Below are positions 1 through 8,800 of a stretch of DNA of 25,687 nt, piece after piece. Every line of letters begins with the position of its first letter. The first letter of the stretch is position 1. The notes under the pieces were generated by a model. The model worked only from the letters and a program-made list of their open reading frames with translations. It was not told where the DNA came from and made no database searches. Location of the stretch: the NCBI GenBank assembly GCA_002396505.1, contig DGYA01000094.1:17383-43069 (forward strand), written 5' to 3'. This DNA is from Cyanobacteria bacterium UBA5018 (lineage in GTDB: Bacteria > Cyanobacteriota > Cyanobacteriia > PCC-6307 > Cyanobiaceae). The position numbers and the translations under genes are program-made.

Positions 1-19
1 GTTGTGTTGTGTTGTGTTG
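1..19. repeat. GTTGT microsatellite at window start
   Basis: Three perfect copies of the 5-base unit GTTGT plus a partial fourth lie just downstream of the folP stop codon. The array may continue to the left of the window. It is one of many short tandem arrays found in the spacers of this region. Confidence 0.7.
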
Positions 20-27
20 GGCTGGAT

Positions 28-969
28 TCAGGCCCGCAGCGCATCTGCCATGCGCGCTACCTGCACAATCGCCCCCACATCGTGTACCCGCAGGATCTGG
101 GCACCGGCGCCAATCGCTTGGGCACACACTGCCGCAGTACCCCACAGCCTTGCCCGGGGCCTGGGCTGCTGCAGCACCTCGCCGATGAAGCGCTTGCGAG
201 ATGGCCCCACCAGCAGCGGGAAACCCTCGCGCCGCAATTCAGCTAACCCTTTGAGCAGCGCCAGGTTTTGGGCCGTGGTCTTGGCAAAACCGATGCCGGG
301 ATCCCAGATGATCCGCTGCGGGGCTATCCCGGCCGCCAGGGCCCGATCTGTGGCTGCCATCAGTTCCTGGTGCACCTCCGCCACCACATCTCCATAGACG
401 GCGAGACGATCCATCGAGAGGCTGTCCCCACGGCTATGCATCAGCACGTAGGGGCAACCCACCGCGGCTGCCACGGCCAGGATTTCTGGATCTTGTCTAC
501 CGCCACTGACGTCGTTGAGCCACTGGGCCCCAGCGGCTAGGGCCTCTGCCGCTACTGCTGCGCGATCGGTGTCCACCGACACCACTGCTTGCGGATGCAG
601 TTGGCGGATCGCTCGCACCATGGGCACCACCCGCTGCAGCTCAGCTTCCGTGCTGATCCTCACCGCGCCGGGCCGGCTGCTCTGACCGCCCAGGTCGAGC
701 AGGTCCGCCCCCTGGGCCAGCAGGCGGCTCGCTTGGGCCAGGGCGGCTGCGGGGCGATCAAAGCGGCCGCCATCGCTGAACGAATCGGGCGTCAAATTGA
801 GAATGCCCATCACCAGCGTGCGCCCGGCCGGCAGGGGATCTAGCGGTGCTGACGCCAGCCCTAACGAGCGCTCTGGCAATGGTTTCCCCGGCTCTGCTGG
901 GGCGTTGGCGGGGTTGGTACTCCCCGCTCGCGGGTCACTGGTGGGGAACATGCGAGCGTCGGGGCGCAT
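28..969 (-). CDS. folP: Dihydropteroate synthase
   Basis: Joins p-aminobenzoate to 6-hydroxymethyl-dihydropterin pyrophosphate in cytoplasmic folate synthesis. The 313-residue product shows the family motifs in order: GILNLTPDSF at 55-64, DLGGQSSRPGA at 92-102 (the usual DxGGxSTRPG pterin loop, with Gln and Ser variants), SVDT at 131-134, LNDVSGG at 151-157, DPGIGFAKT at 223-231, GPSRKRFIG at 255-263 and RVHDV at 294-298. The catalytic domain begins near residue 50, so the first 50 residues, rich in Pro and Ala, are a poorly conserved leader. The start could be the ATG at 969 or the one at 951; neither has a clear ribosome binding site. It lies downstream of tpiA on the same strand, separated by a repeat-filled spacer of about 320 bases, so a shared transcript is uncertain. 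Confidence 0.95.
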   Translation of the reverse strand: MRPDARMFPTSDPRAGSTNPANAPAEPGKPLPERSLGLASAPLDPLPAGRTLVMGILNLTPDSFSDGGRFDRPAAALAQASRLLAQGADLLDLGGQSSRPGAVRISTEAELQRVVPMVRAIRQLHPQAVVSVDTDRAAVAAEALAAGAQWLNDVSGGRQDPEILAVAAAVGCPYVLMHSRGDSLSMDRLAVYGDVVAEVHQELMAATDRALAAGIAPQRIIWDPGIGFAKTTAQNLALLKGLAELRREGFPLLVGPSRKRFIGEVLQQPRPRARLWGTAAVCAQAIGAGAQILRVHDVGAIVQVARMADALRA

Positions 970-984
970 AGGGGAGCGGCGCCG

Positions 985-1185
985 GCAAGTCTGCAGCGAT
1001 AGACGTGAAGCAATACATCGACAGCATTAGGCCTGCAGCGATACATCGATAGCATTATTTCCGCAGAGGCAAGTCGGCGACAATACGCTTGCAGAAATAG
1101 GTCTGTGAGGATAATCCCGCAGTGTTAGGTCTGCAGTGATACATCGGCAGCGGTAACATCGGCAGCAGTAACATCGGCAGCGGTA
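985..1185. repeat. Degenerate 15-base tandem array in the folP-tpiA spacer
   Basis: Three adjacent copies of ACATCGGCAGCGGTA (one base differs in the middle copy) lie at 1141-1185. To their left, back to about 985, are decayed relatives containing CTGCAGYGATACATCG. The rest of the 970-1287 spacer, at 1215-1265, holds a second loose repeat of CTGGGCTCTGGCA and AAGCTGGGC. No convincing gene was seen in this spacer. The minus-strand frames that stay open here translate to Leu/Pro/Cys low-complexity sequence. Confidence 0.75.
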
Positions 1186-1287
1186 ACAAGGCCCGATAGC
1201 GGTTGGGCCTAGATCTGAGCTGGGCTGAGCTCTGGCATTCAAGCTGGGCTCTGGCAGGCAAGCTGGGCAAATTTCAGCCGGCCAATC

Positions 1288-2028
1288 TCAGGCTGGTACC
1301 GGCGCCTGGTAATTGACGATGCGGGCAAAGCTGATGGGATCCAGGGATGCTCCCCCCACGAGCACCCCATCAATTTGCTCTTGGGCCATCAGGCCATCGA
1401 TTGTGGCGGGATTCACCGAGCCCCCGTACTGGACCACCAGATCTTCTTGACCAACCCAGCGGCGGATCAAACCGCAGACCCTGTTCGCCTCTTCTGCGGG
1501 GCAAGTTTTGCCAGTGCCAATAGCCCAGATCGGCTCATATGCCACTATCAGTTGTAGGGGATCCACACCATCGAGGCCCTGTTCAATCTGGCGGTGGATC
1601 ACCCGTTCTGTTTCTTGAGCTTCTCGCTGATCGAGGCTCTCCCCCACGCAAAGGATGGGGATTAGTCCATGACGTTGGGCATTGCGGGCCCGCAGATTAA
1701 TCTGCTCATCGCTTTCGCTGAAGTATTTGCGAGGCTCGCTGTGGCCCACGATCGCGTGGCTCACCCCGTGCTCCACCAGCATCGGGGCTGACACCATGCC
1801 GGTGTAGGCACCCTGGTCTTCCCAGTGCACGTTCTGGGCGGCGATGGCCACCCCAGCACCCTCCAGGTGGCGGCAAAGGGTGGGGATGGCCGTGAAGGGG
1901 GGGGCCAGGACGATCTGGCGGTCGTCCGGCAGGTTGGCAATCAGAGGGCGAAAGCTGGCGGCAAAGCTGCGCGTCTCCGCGCAGGACATGTGCATCTTCC
2001 AGTTGCCAGCGATGACGGTCTGCCGCAC
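1288..2028 (-). CDS. tpiA: Triosephosphate isomerase
   Basis: Interconverts dihydroxyacetone phosphate and glyceraldehyde 3-phosphate in glycolysis and the Calvin cycle. With the start chosen here the product is 246 residues, the normal length for the family. The active-site residues are visible: Asn9 and Lys11 in AGNWKMH, His96 in IVGHSEPRKYF, and Glu165 in AYEPIWAIGTGKT. The phosphate-binding loops YGGSVNP and GVLVGGASLD are near the C-terminus. The frame stays open upstream to 2133, but the family begins about ten residues before NWK. That points to the GTG at 2028, which has a GGGGAG ribosome binding site at 2036-2041 on the minus strand. It sits between the S4 protein gene and folP, all on the minus strand. 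Confidence 0.95.
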   Translation of the reverse strand: MRQTVIAGNWKMHMSCAETRSFAASFRPLIANLPDDRQIVLAPPFTAIPTLCRHLEGAGVAIAAQNVHWEDQGAYTGMVSAPMLVEHGVSHAIVGHSEPRKYFSESDEQINLRARNAQRHGLIPILCVGESLDQREAQETERVIHRQIEQGLDGVDPLQLIVAYEPIWAIGTGKTCPAEEANRVCGLIRRWVGQEDLVVQYGGSVNPATIDGLMAQEQIDGVLVGGASLDPISFARIVNYQAPVPA

Positions 2029-2147
2029 CTCAGAACTCCCCGATTCATAAGCAATTAAGGCTAAACTGCCGTGGTCTAGAGCAGGTCCCACGGCGCCCCC
2101 CCTGGCGTCGGGCCCCAGGCTTGAGCAGGTCAAGTCGGCGAACCTGT

Positions 2148-2193
2148 TCAGCTCGTGCCGGTGGAGCTGCTCAGCTCGTGCCGGCGGGCCTGA
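2148..2193. repeat. 23-base tandem duplication across the S4 gene stop
   Basis: TCAGCTCGTGCCGG recurs with a 23-base period (2148-2170 and 2171-2193). The second copy contains the stop codon and last codons of the S4 gene. The first is an extra copy of the same gene end lying just outside it. The rest of the 2029-2170 spacer shows no gene. Confidence 0.7.
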
Positions 2194-2371
2194 TCGACTG
2201 GAGGATCAGTTCCTGGCCGTCGATGGCCACGGCGTCCCCTGGCGCCAGGTGACGACCACGCCGCAGCTCAATAGCGCCGTTAACGCTGACATCGCCGCGT
2301 TGGATGCGCAGCTTGGCCTCGCCGCCGGTACCCACCAGGCCTTGGAATTTCAGGAACTGGTCGAGTTTCAT
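2171..2371 (-). CDS. RNA-binding S4 domain protein (YbcJ-like)
   Basis: A 66-residue protein made almost entirely of one S4 domain, the small RNA-binding fold found in ribosomal protein S4, pseudouridine synthases and tyrosyl-tRNA synthetase. MKLDQFLKF opens the domain. GGEAKLRIQRGDVSVNGAIE carries the conserved Gly, the helix and the VxVNG turn. GDAVAIDGQEL closes it. The frame is open upstream to 2401, but homologues start at MKLDQFLK, and that ATG at 2371 also removes an overlap with the divergent ABC gene. A role in ribosome or RNA handling is likely for the family, but the target is unknown. The start codons of this gene and of the ABC exporter are only 20 bases apart, so each promoter must lie within the other gene, or the two overlap. 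Confidence 0.85.
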   Translation of the reverse strand: MKLDQFLKFQGLVGTGGEAKLRIQRGDVSVNGAIELRRGRHLAPGDAVAIDGQELILQSIRPAGTS

Positions 2372-2391
2372 GCGGCGATTAGTGTCTTGCC

Positions 2392-4131
2392 ATGCTCGCA
2401 TTTTCGCCGGCCGGCTTCCGCAGACTGTGGCCGTTGCTGAGGCCCCACCGTCGCCGCCTAATGGCGGGTGGACTTTGCATGGCCGTGTTTGTGGGCTGCT
2501 GGCCGCTGCTGGCCTGGCTGGCCGGTCAGCTGATCCCGGCCATTGGTGCCGGTGCCTTTACCCAGGTGCTCCAGATCATCGCCGCCTCCCTGGCGGTGTT
2601 CCTGGTGCAGAAACTGGCCCAGTTTGGCCAGGACACCCTGCTGGCCGGGCCTGCCTTGCAGGTGAGTCAGGAGTTGCGGCGTCTGCTGTTTGCCCGGTTA
2701 CAGCGCCTGGATTTCGGGGCCTTGGAAAAACTGTCCGCCGGCGATCTCACCTACCGCCTCACCGAGGACGCCGATCGCGTCGGCGAGGTGATCTACAAGA
2801 CGATCCAGGACAGCACCCCCTCTGCCCTGCAGCTGGTGGTGGTACTGGGATACATGATCTGGCTCGACTGGCCCCTGGCCCTGGGCACCCTGCTGCTAGC
2901 GCCACTGGTGGTGCTGATGGTGAGCGTTTTCGGGGCGCGGGTGATGGCCGCGGCTGAACGCAGTCAGAAACAGGTAAGCGATCTGGCCGCTCTACTGGCC
3001 GAAGCGATTGGCGGCCTGCCGCTGGTGCGGGCCTTCGCCGCCGAACCCTGGCTGCAGCAGCGCTTTGATCACGAGATTGATCTGCATCGCCGTGCCCGCT
3101 ACCGCACTCTGCAGCTGTTGGCCATGCAGCATCCGGTGGTGGGCTTTATTGAGGCAGCCGGCATCCTGGCCGTGTTGCTGATCGGCGCGGCGCGCATCCA
3201 GGCCGGGGGACTGGACAGTCAGGGCTTCAGCAGTTACGTGGCAGCACTGCTGATGCTGATCGATCCGATCGGACACCTAACCACCAATTTCAACGAATTT
3301 CAGCAGGGCAAGGCCTCCCTGGCCCGGCTAGAGCAAATTGAGCGCGAGCCGGTGGAGCCCCCCGATCACGCCGCTGCCCTGCCGCTGGGCAGCTGGCGCG
3401 GTGAACTGGTGCTGGAAGGGGTGAACTTTGGTTATAGCGCCGCCCAACCAGTGCTGCACGACCTCAACCTCCGGGTGGAGCCTGGCCAGGTGGTAGCTCT
3501 GGTGGGCCCTTCAGGAGCCGGCAAAAGCACCCTTTTTTCGCTGCTACTGCGCTTTTACACCGCCCAGTCAGGTCGAGTGTTGCTGGATGGTCACAATCTC
3601 GCCGATCTGCGGGCCAGGGATCTGCGCCAGGCCCTGGCCCTAGTGCCCCAGCAGAGCAGTGTTTTCTCCGGCACGGTGGCCGAAGCGATTGCCTTCGGCA
3701 GGCCCGCCAGCCCAGCGCAAATTCGCGAAGCAGCCAGGTTGGCCAATGCCGCCGGCTTTATCGAGGCCCTGCCCGCTGGCTACGCCAGTCGGGTGGAGGA
3801 GCGCGGCGGTAACTTCTCAGGCGGGCAATTGCAACGGTTGGCCATTGCCCGCGCTGTGTTGGGCAACCCGGCGGTGCTGCTGCTGGATGAGGCCACCAGC
3901 GCCCTAGACGCCGAAGCCGAAGCTGCGGTTCAACAGGGACTCAACCAGGCCATGGCCGGACGCACCGTGCTGGTGATTGCCCACCGGCTGGCCACCGTGC
4001 AGGGGGCGGACCAGATCTTGGTGCTCGACGGGGGGCGAGTCGTGGAGAGCGGCAGCCATCAGCAGCTGATGGCCCTAGGCGGTCGTTACCGCGAGCTCTG
4101 CGAGCGGCAGCTGATTCACATGGGAACCTGA
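2392..4131 (+). CDS. MsbA-like ABC exporter (fused membrane and ATPase domains)
   Basis: A half-transporter of 579 residues that should dimerise in a membrane and pump a hydrophobic substrate, possibly lipid or drug; the substrate cannot be read from sequence. The membrane domain covers about 1-310, with helices near 24-48, 56-75, 143-160, 161-180 and 245-290. The ATPase domain covers 335-570: Walker A GPSGAGKST at 372-380, Q-loop VPQQ with Gln420, signature FSGGQ at 475-479, Walker B VLLLDE at 495-500, D-loop SALD, and H-loop His531 in VIAHRL. All catalytic residues are present, so it should be active. The N-terminal LRPHRRRL elbow helix, typical of this family, supports the ATG at 2392. It is divergent from the S4 gene and is followed 56 bases later by a small DUF4177-like gene. 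Confidence 0.92.
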   Translation: MLAFSPAGFRRLWPLLRPHRRRLMAGGLCMAVFVGCWPLLAWLAGQLIPAIGAGAFTQVLQIIAASLAVFLVQKLAQFGQDTLLAGPALQVSQELRRLLFARLQRLDFGALEKLSAGDLTYRLTEDADRVGEVIYKTIQDSTPSALQLVVVLGYMIWLDWPLALGTLLLAPLVVLMVSVFGARVMAAAERSQKQVSDLAALLAEAIGGLPLVRAFAAEPWLQQRFDHEIDLHRRARYRTLQLLAMQHPVVGFIEAAGILAVLLIGAARIQAGGLDSQGFSSYVAALLMLIDPIGHLTTNFNEFQQGKASLARLEQIEREPVEPPDHAAALPLGSWRGELVLEGVNFGYSAAQPVLHDLNLRVEPGQVVALVGPSGAGKSTLFSLLLRFYTAQSGRVLLDGHNLADLRARDLRQALALVPQQSSVFSGTVAEAIAFGRPASPAQIREAARLANAAGFIEALPAGYASRVEERGGNFSGGQLQRLAIARAVLGNPAVLLLDEATSALDAEAEAAVQQGLNQAMAGRTVLVIAHRLATVQGADQILVLDGGRVVESGSHQQLMALGGRYRELCERQLIHMGT

Positions 4132-4187
4132 TCGTCAGGCGCCCCGCAGCCCGCTTGCCTTGTCCTCATCCTGCCGCGCTATAGCCG

Positions 4188-4538
4188 ATGACCTGGGAGT
4201 ATCGAGTCGTCCACATCAATATCGAGAGCGGCAACCCCCCGGAGCCGCCTACACCGGCCAGCGACAGTAGTCGGCTGGGCGGGGCCTTGAGCGCTGATTT
4301 CCTGCGGCGGGAGTTTCCCCAGCAATACCAGGTTGGTGCTCGCCCCCCACGCCATCCGGCCGCCCAGTTGGAGTTTTTCCTCAATGCCCTTGGCAAAAAA
4401 AACTGGGAACTGCTGGAAGTTGCCCAGGTGGGGCCGCTGCTGATGTTCTTTTTCAAACGGCCTTTTCTCGCAGCGGCTGGCGAGCACGAAGTCGAACGGG
4501 AATCCCAACCCCCATCCAAAGACACAGCCAAGCCCTGA
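4188..4538 (+). CDS. Small DUF4177-like protein, function unknown
   Basis: A 116-residue protein with no signal peptide. MTWEYRVVHI at the start and FLNALGKKNWELLEVAQ near residues 64-80 resemble the two blocks of DUF4177 (WEY-x-VV, then LN-x-LG-x-x-GWEL). VGPLLMFFFKRP follows and is probably a buried strand rather than a membrane helix. The middle (15-60) and the charged tail (98-116) look disordered and rich in Pro and Arg. The family has no known activity. It is on the same strand as the ABC exporter and the DUF6447 gene, 56 bases after the former and 45 before the latter, which allows a common transcript. Confidence 0.75.
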   Translation: MTWEYRVVHINIESGNPPEPPTPASDSSRLGGALSADFLRREFPQQYQVGARPPRHPAAQLEFFLNALGKKNWELLEVAQVGPLLMFFFKRPFLAAAGEHEVERESQPPSKDTAKP

Positions 4539-4583
4539 GCTGTCGTGTTGGACTAAACTACACTTTGGCCATTCACCAGCTCC

Positions 4584-4817
4584 ATGGACGAACCCACCAT
4601 GACCAACGAGACCCAAGCTCCGATTCTCACCTTTGAGGGCAAGCGCTACGACCTAAATGCCCTGCCCGATGACCTCAAGGAGCTGGTGCGCGGCATGCAA
4701 GTGGCCGATGCTCAGCTACGCATCCATGAAGACACCCTCAAGGTTCTCGCTTTTGGTCGTCAGTCCATGGCCGTTCAACTTAACGATAAACTGGCGAACA
4801 TAACGCCGATTGATTGA
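4584..4817 (+). CDS. DUF6447 family protein
   Basis: A 77-residue soluble protein. The block LTFEGKRYDLNALPDDLKELVRGMQVADAQLRIHEDTLKVLA (residues 15-56) resembles small cyanobacterial proteins now called DUF6447, whose function is unknown. The helical stretch 32-56 could form a short coiled coil. Two in-frame ATGs are possible (4584 and 4599); the earlier is used here. A possible weak -10 box, TACACT, lies at 4559-4564, so it may have its own promoter. From its stop to 5080 there are 263 bases with no gene, which hold a 14-base tandem repeat and a hairpin (listed separately). Confidence 0.75.
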   Translation: MDEPTMTNETQAPILTFEGKRYDLNALPDDLKELVRGMQVADAQLRIHEDTLKVLAFGRQSMAVQLNDKLANITPID

Positions 4818-4983
4818 GGCGACCAAGCTTCAGTTGCTTGATATTGGCATCGAAGATTTAGATTGCAAGCGGCTAGGCTCTTCAGTCAGAATTTCCCCTG
4901 GCTGGCTAAATCCTGGGCTACTGCTATCGCTAGCTAGGCTGAGGCGAAATTATTTTCTTGCCTCAGCTTAACTCTGTAAAGCA

Positions 4984-5025
4984 TTCACCCCAGGAAGTTT
5001 ACTCCAAGAAATTTACGCCAAGAAG
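4984..5025. repeat. 14-base tandem repeat, three copies
   Basis: Three head-to-tail units, TTCACCCCAGGAAG, TTTACTCCAAGAAA and TTTACGCCAAGAAG, are each exactly 14 bases. The last unit forms one arm of the inverted repeat at 5015-5045. This is in the spacer between two convergent genes. Confidence 0.75.
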
Positions 5026-5045
5026 ATTGAAGCTTTTCTTGGCGT
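5015..5045 (-). terminator. Possible hairpin terminator of the DUF3386 gene
   Basis: Perfect 10-base arms ACGCCAAGAA (5015-5024) and TTCTTGGCGT (5036-5045) enclose an 11-base loop, 36 bases past the stop of the minus-strand DUF3386 gene. The sequence after the stem on the minus strand is only AAATTTC, not a clear T tract. It may therefore be a weak terminator, or a by-product of the repeat next to it. It could also serve the convergent DUF6447 gene. Confidence 0.4.
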
Positions 5046-5080
5046 GAATTTTGATGGAAATAGAGGCTGCTTGATCGAGA

Positions 5081-5785
5081 TCAGCCCGCCAGGGGAGCCA
5101 GGTCTTCAAAGCGAAATACCTGCTTATTGGCGGGAACATCCCCGTGGGCCAGGGTTTCCACGACTCTTTCGCTGAGCACCCAGGGACCACCATCACCTAG
5201 GCACAGGAAGCTGTCGCGAAATTGGCTTTTGCCACCGCGGAGCTCCCCCGTGGCGGGATCGGCATACTGACTGGAGTAGCTGTGACTGAGGTAACCATGG
5301 CCAGTATCGGTAGTGCTCTCTGTGAAAATAGTAACCACCGTGCCGTGGATATGACGGTGAACCATGGTCACCACATCGTTTTTAATGCGATACCGATCTC
5401 CGGTGTTTTTCCCGCCCACGATTACTTCTAGTCCCACGGAATCGGTGTCGCCGGCCGTGAAGCTGTTTGCGCCATGGGTCTGTTCAAAACTGCGCCGCAC
5501 CCGGTGGATGGCCACTTCCCATAGTTGTGAGGCGATCGCCTTGTGCACCTCGGCATCGTCAATGCCCTCCACGCTGGCCTTGAGATCGGCCCCCACCTGG
5601 AAGCTGCCCTCCAGTTGCCGCTCCCCCTGCTGCCATAGGCAGCGGCCCCGGTAGCCGCCGAAGCCAGGTTCCCAGGTGTAGCGATTTTCATAGGCGGCCC
5701 GGAAGGCCGCGGAGCAGTCGCTACCGGGGGTGATCAGGGCTGGGCTGGCAACGGTGGTCAAGTTAATCAGCAGCGGTTGTGACAA
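5081..5785 (-). CDS. DUF3386 family protein
   Basis: A 234-residue protein matching a cyanobacterial family of unknown function. The conserved opening AFRAAYENRYTWEPGFGGY is at 27-45, followed by an FxVGADLKASVEGI block (61-74) and the GHGYLSHSYSSQY segment in the second half. There is no signal peptide or membrane helix; the pattern is mostly strands and fits a soluble beta-rich fold. The only upstream start in frame is a TTG at 5785, since a TGA lies three codons before it. A second TTG at 5761 is possible, and neither has a clear ribosome binding site. It lies 112 bases downstream of carB on the same strand, across a repeat-rich spacer, and could be read from the carB transcript. Confidence 0.85.
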   Translation of the reverse strand: MSQPLLINLTTVASPALITPGSDCSAAFRAAYENRYTWEPGFGGYRGRCLWQQGERQLEGSFQVGADLKASVEGIDDAEVHKAIASQLWEVAIHRVRRSFEQTHGANSFTAGDTDSVGLEVIVGGKNTGDRYRIKNDVVTMVHRHIHGTVVTIFTESTTDTGHGYLSHSYSSQYADPATGELRGGKSQFRDSFLCLGDGGPWVLSERVVETLAHGDVPANKQVFRFEDLAPLAG

Positions 5786-5836
5786 CCCTAATCATTGCCC
5801 TGAAGCCCCCTGAAGCCAGCGGTGACTGGCGGCTAG

Positions 5837-5879
5837 GCCAGCTAGGCAAGCCAGGCCAGCCAGCCAGCTAGGCAAGCCA
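5837..5879. repeat. 17-base repeats GCCAGCTAGGCAAGCCA
   Basis: Two perfect copies of GCCAGCTAGGCAAGCCA, at 5837-5853 and 5863-5879, lie within a longer stretch (about 5815-5890) of CCAG, CTAGG and CAAGC fragments. It occupies the spacer between carB and the DUF3386 gene. Confidence 0.7.
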
Positions 5880-5897
5880 AGCAAGCGGCTTGTCAGC

Positions 5898-8800
5898 TCA
5901 GGCCGCCAGGGGATGCAGATCCTGAAGGGCATGGATCTCCAGATGCTGGTTCTGGAGGGCTGCGATCGCCTCGACGGCCGCTCTCGCGCCGGCCAGGGTG
6001 GTGAAGGTGGGTACCGCGTAGTCGAGGGCGGCTCGGCGCAGGTAGGTGTCGTCATGGGCGGCCTGGCGACCCACCGGGGTGTTGATCACCAGCTGGATAA
6101 GCCGGGAGCGAATGGCGTCCTCGATGTTGGGGCGCCCCTCATGCACCTTGAGGATCGCCTCCACGGTCAAACCGGCCTGGCGCAACGCCGCGGCCGTGCC
6201 CTCAGTGGCTACCAACTCGAAGCCCAGCTCCGCCAGTCGCCGGGCCACCGGCAGCAGCGAGGGCTTGTCGCGATCATGGGTGGAGAGGAATACCCGACCG
6301 GTGGTGGGCAGGGCTTCGCCGGCAGCCTGCTCAGCCTTGGCATAGGCATAGCCGAAGCTTTTTGCCGTGCCCATCACTTCGCCCGTGGAGCGCATTTCCG
6401 GTCCCAGCAGCGTGTCGGAGCCGGGGAAGCGCTTGAAGGGCAGCACCGCTTCCTTCACCGACTGCAGGGGGGGGATCGGTTCTGAGCTGAGCCCCAGTTC
6501 CGCCAGGCGGCGACCGGCCATCAGTTGACTGGCCAACTTGGCCAGCGGCACGCCAGTGGCCTTGGCCACGAAGGGCACGGTGCGGGATGCCCGTGGATTG
6601 GCTTCAATGATGAACACTGTCTCGGCGCCATCGTCGCTGCGCTGCACGGCGAACTGCAGATTGATCAGACCGCGCACCTGCAGGGCCTGGGCCAGCTGGC
6701 GACTCCAGCCACGAATCGTGGCAAGGGCCGCCGCGCCCAAACTCACCGATGGCAGGCAGCAGGCGGAGTCGCCCGAGTGCACTCCCGCCGGCTCGATGTG
6801 TTCCATCAACCCGCCGATCACCACCTCACCATCAATGTCGCAGAGCGCATCCACATCCACCTCTGTGGCGTTTTCCAGGTACTGGTCGATCAGTACTGGG
6901 TGGTCTGGTTCCACGTTCACCGCCTCCAGCATGTAGCGGTTCAGTTCGGTTTCGTCGAACACCACCTCCATCGCCCTGCCGCCGAGTACGTAGCTGGGAC
7001 GCACCACCACCGGATAGCCCACCTTGGTTGCCACCTGCCGGGCCTCGGCCTGGCTGCGGGCCAAGCCGTTGCGCGGTTGGCGGATCTCCAGGCGGCGCAG
7101 GATCGCCTCGAATTGCTCGCGATCCTCAGCGCTATCGATCGATTCAGGGGATGTGCCCCAGATCTGGGTGCCGGTGGCCAGCCCCTCGGGCGATTGCAGC
7201 CAGCGCAGCAAGGGGATGGCCAATTTGAGCGGTGTTTGACCGCCGAACTGCACGATCACCCCAGTGGGTTTCTCGGCCTCGATCACATTCAGCACGTCTT
7301 CGAGGGTGAGCGGTTCGAAATAGAGACGGTCGCTGGTGTCGTAGTCGGTGGAGACCGTTTCTGGGTTGCTGTTTACCATCACAGTTGCAAAACCCTCCTT
7401 TTGCAGGGCAAAAGAGGCGTGGCAACAGCAGTAGTCGAATTCGATACCCTGGCCGATGCGGTTGGGGCCACCTCCGAGGATCATCACCTTGGGGCGCGAT
7501 TCGGGCTGCACTTCGTTTTCCGCTGGCACCAGCTGTAGCTCGCCGGCGCTATCGAGGCGCTCCAGGGGCCGCTCGTAGGTGGCGTAGTGATAGGGGGTAT
7601 GGGAGGCGAATTCAGCGGCGCAGGTGTCCACGGTCTTGAACACGGCCGTCACCCCCAGGCTCTGGCGCCAGCGGCGCACCGCCAGTTCCTCACTGTTGGT
7701 GGCCCAGGCGATTTGCCGATCCGAGAAGCCCAGTTGCTTCAGTTCCAGTAGGGCCTCAGCCGACAACTGCTCAAGGCTGCGGCCCCGCAGCAGGCGCTGC
7801 TCGGCCTCCAGAATCAGGCGCAATTTGGCCAGGAACCAGGGATCGATGGCACTGAGGCGATGGATGTCCGCATCGCTGCGGCCGGCCAACATCGCCTTGC
7901 GCACCGCAAAAATCCGCTCCGGCGTGGGCACCCGCAGGGCTCGATCGATCGCCGCGGGCTCGGCGGGCTGATCGGGCCGGTCGCACCCCCAGCCGGCATG
8001 GCCGGTTTCCAGGGAGCGCAGCGCCTTTTGAAACGACTCCTCAAAGCAGCGGCCGATCGCCATCGCCTCTCCCACCGACTTCATTGAAGTGGTGAGCACC
8101 GCCGGGCTGTTTTGGAACTTTTCAAAGGCAAAGCGCGGGATTTTGGTAACTACGTAGTCAATTGTTGGCTCAAAACAGGCGGGAGTGGCGCCAGTGATGT
8201 CGTTGACAATTTCATCTAAGGTGTAGCCAACCGCCAGGCGAGCGGCGATCTTTGCGATCGGGAAACCGGTGGCTTTAGAGGCCAGCGCCGAGGAGCGGGA
8301 AACGCGGGGATTCATCTCAATCACCACCACATCACCGTTGACGGGATTGATGGCAAACTGAATATTACTGCCACCAGTGTCTACGCCTATTTCCCGAATA
8401 ATGGCGATTGATTGATCGCGCAGTCGCTGGTATTCGCGATCGGTAAGGGTCTGGGCTGGGGCGACGGTAATCGAGTCACCAGTGTGCACACCCATCGGAT
8501 CGAGGTTCTCGATCGAGCAGACAATCACCACGTTATCCGCGGTGTCGCGCATCACCTCCAGCTCGAACTCTTTCCAGCCCAGCAGTGATTTCTCGATCAA
8601 TATTTGACTGACCGGGCTGGCGTCCAGGCCGCTATTGCAAATGGCCCGATACTCTTCCGGGTTGTAGGCGATGCCGCCGCCACTGCCGCCCATGGTGAAG
8701 GCGGGTCGAATGATGCGCGGGAAGCCGCCGATGGCCTCCCCCACCGTCTCGGCCTGTTCCATGGTGTTGGCAATGCCGGAGGGGCACACCGTCACCCCGA

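Noticed and set aside
1027..1270. Two minus-strand frames over the 15-base array
   Set aside because: They translate to Leu/Pro/Met/Cys low-complexity repeats from the tandem array itself, with no start signal.
6525..7538. Long plus-strand open frame of 337 codons inside carB
   Set aside because: It lies fully antisense to a clear carB, has no recognisable domain, and is rich in His, Gln and Gly as expected from a GC-rich shadow. The same holds for the other plus-strand frames at 5913-6485 and 8604-8957.
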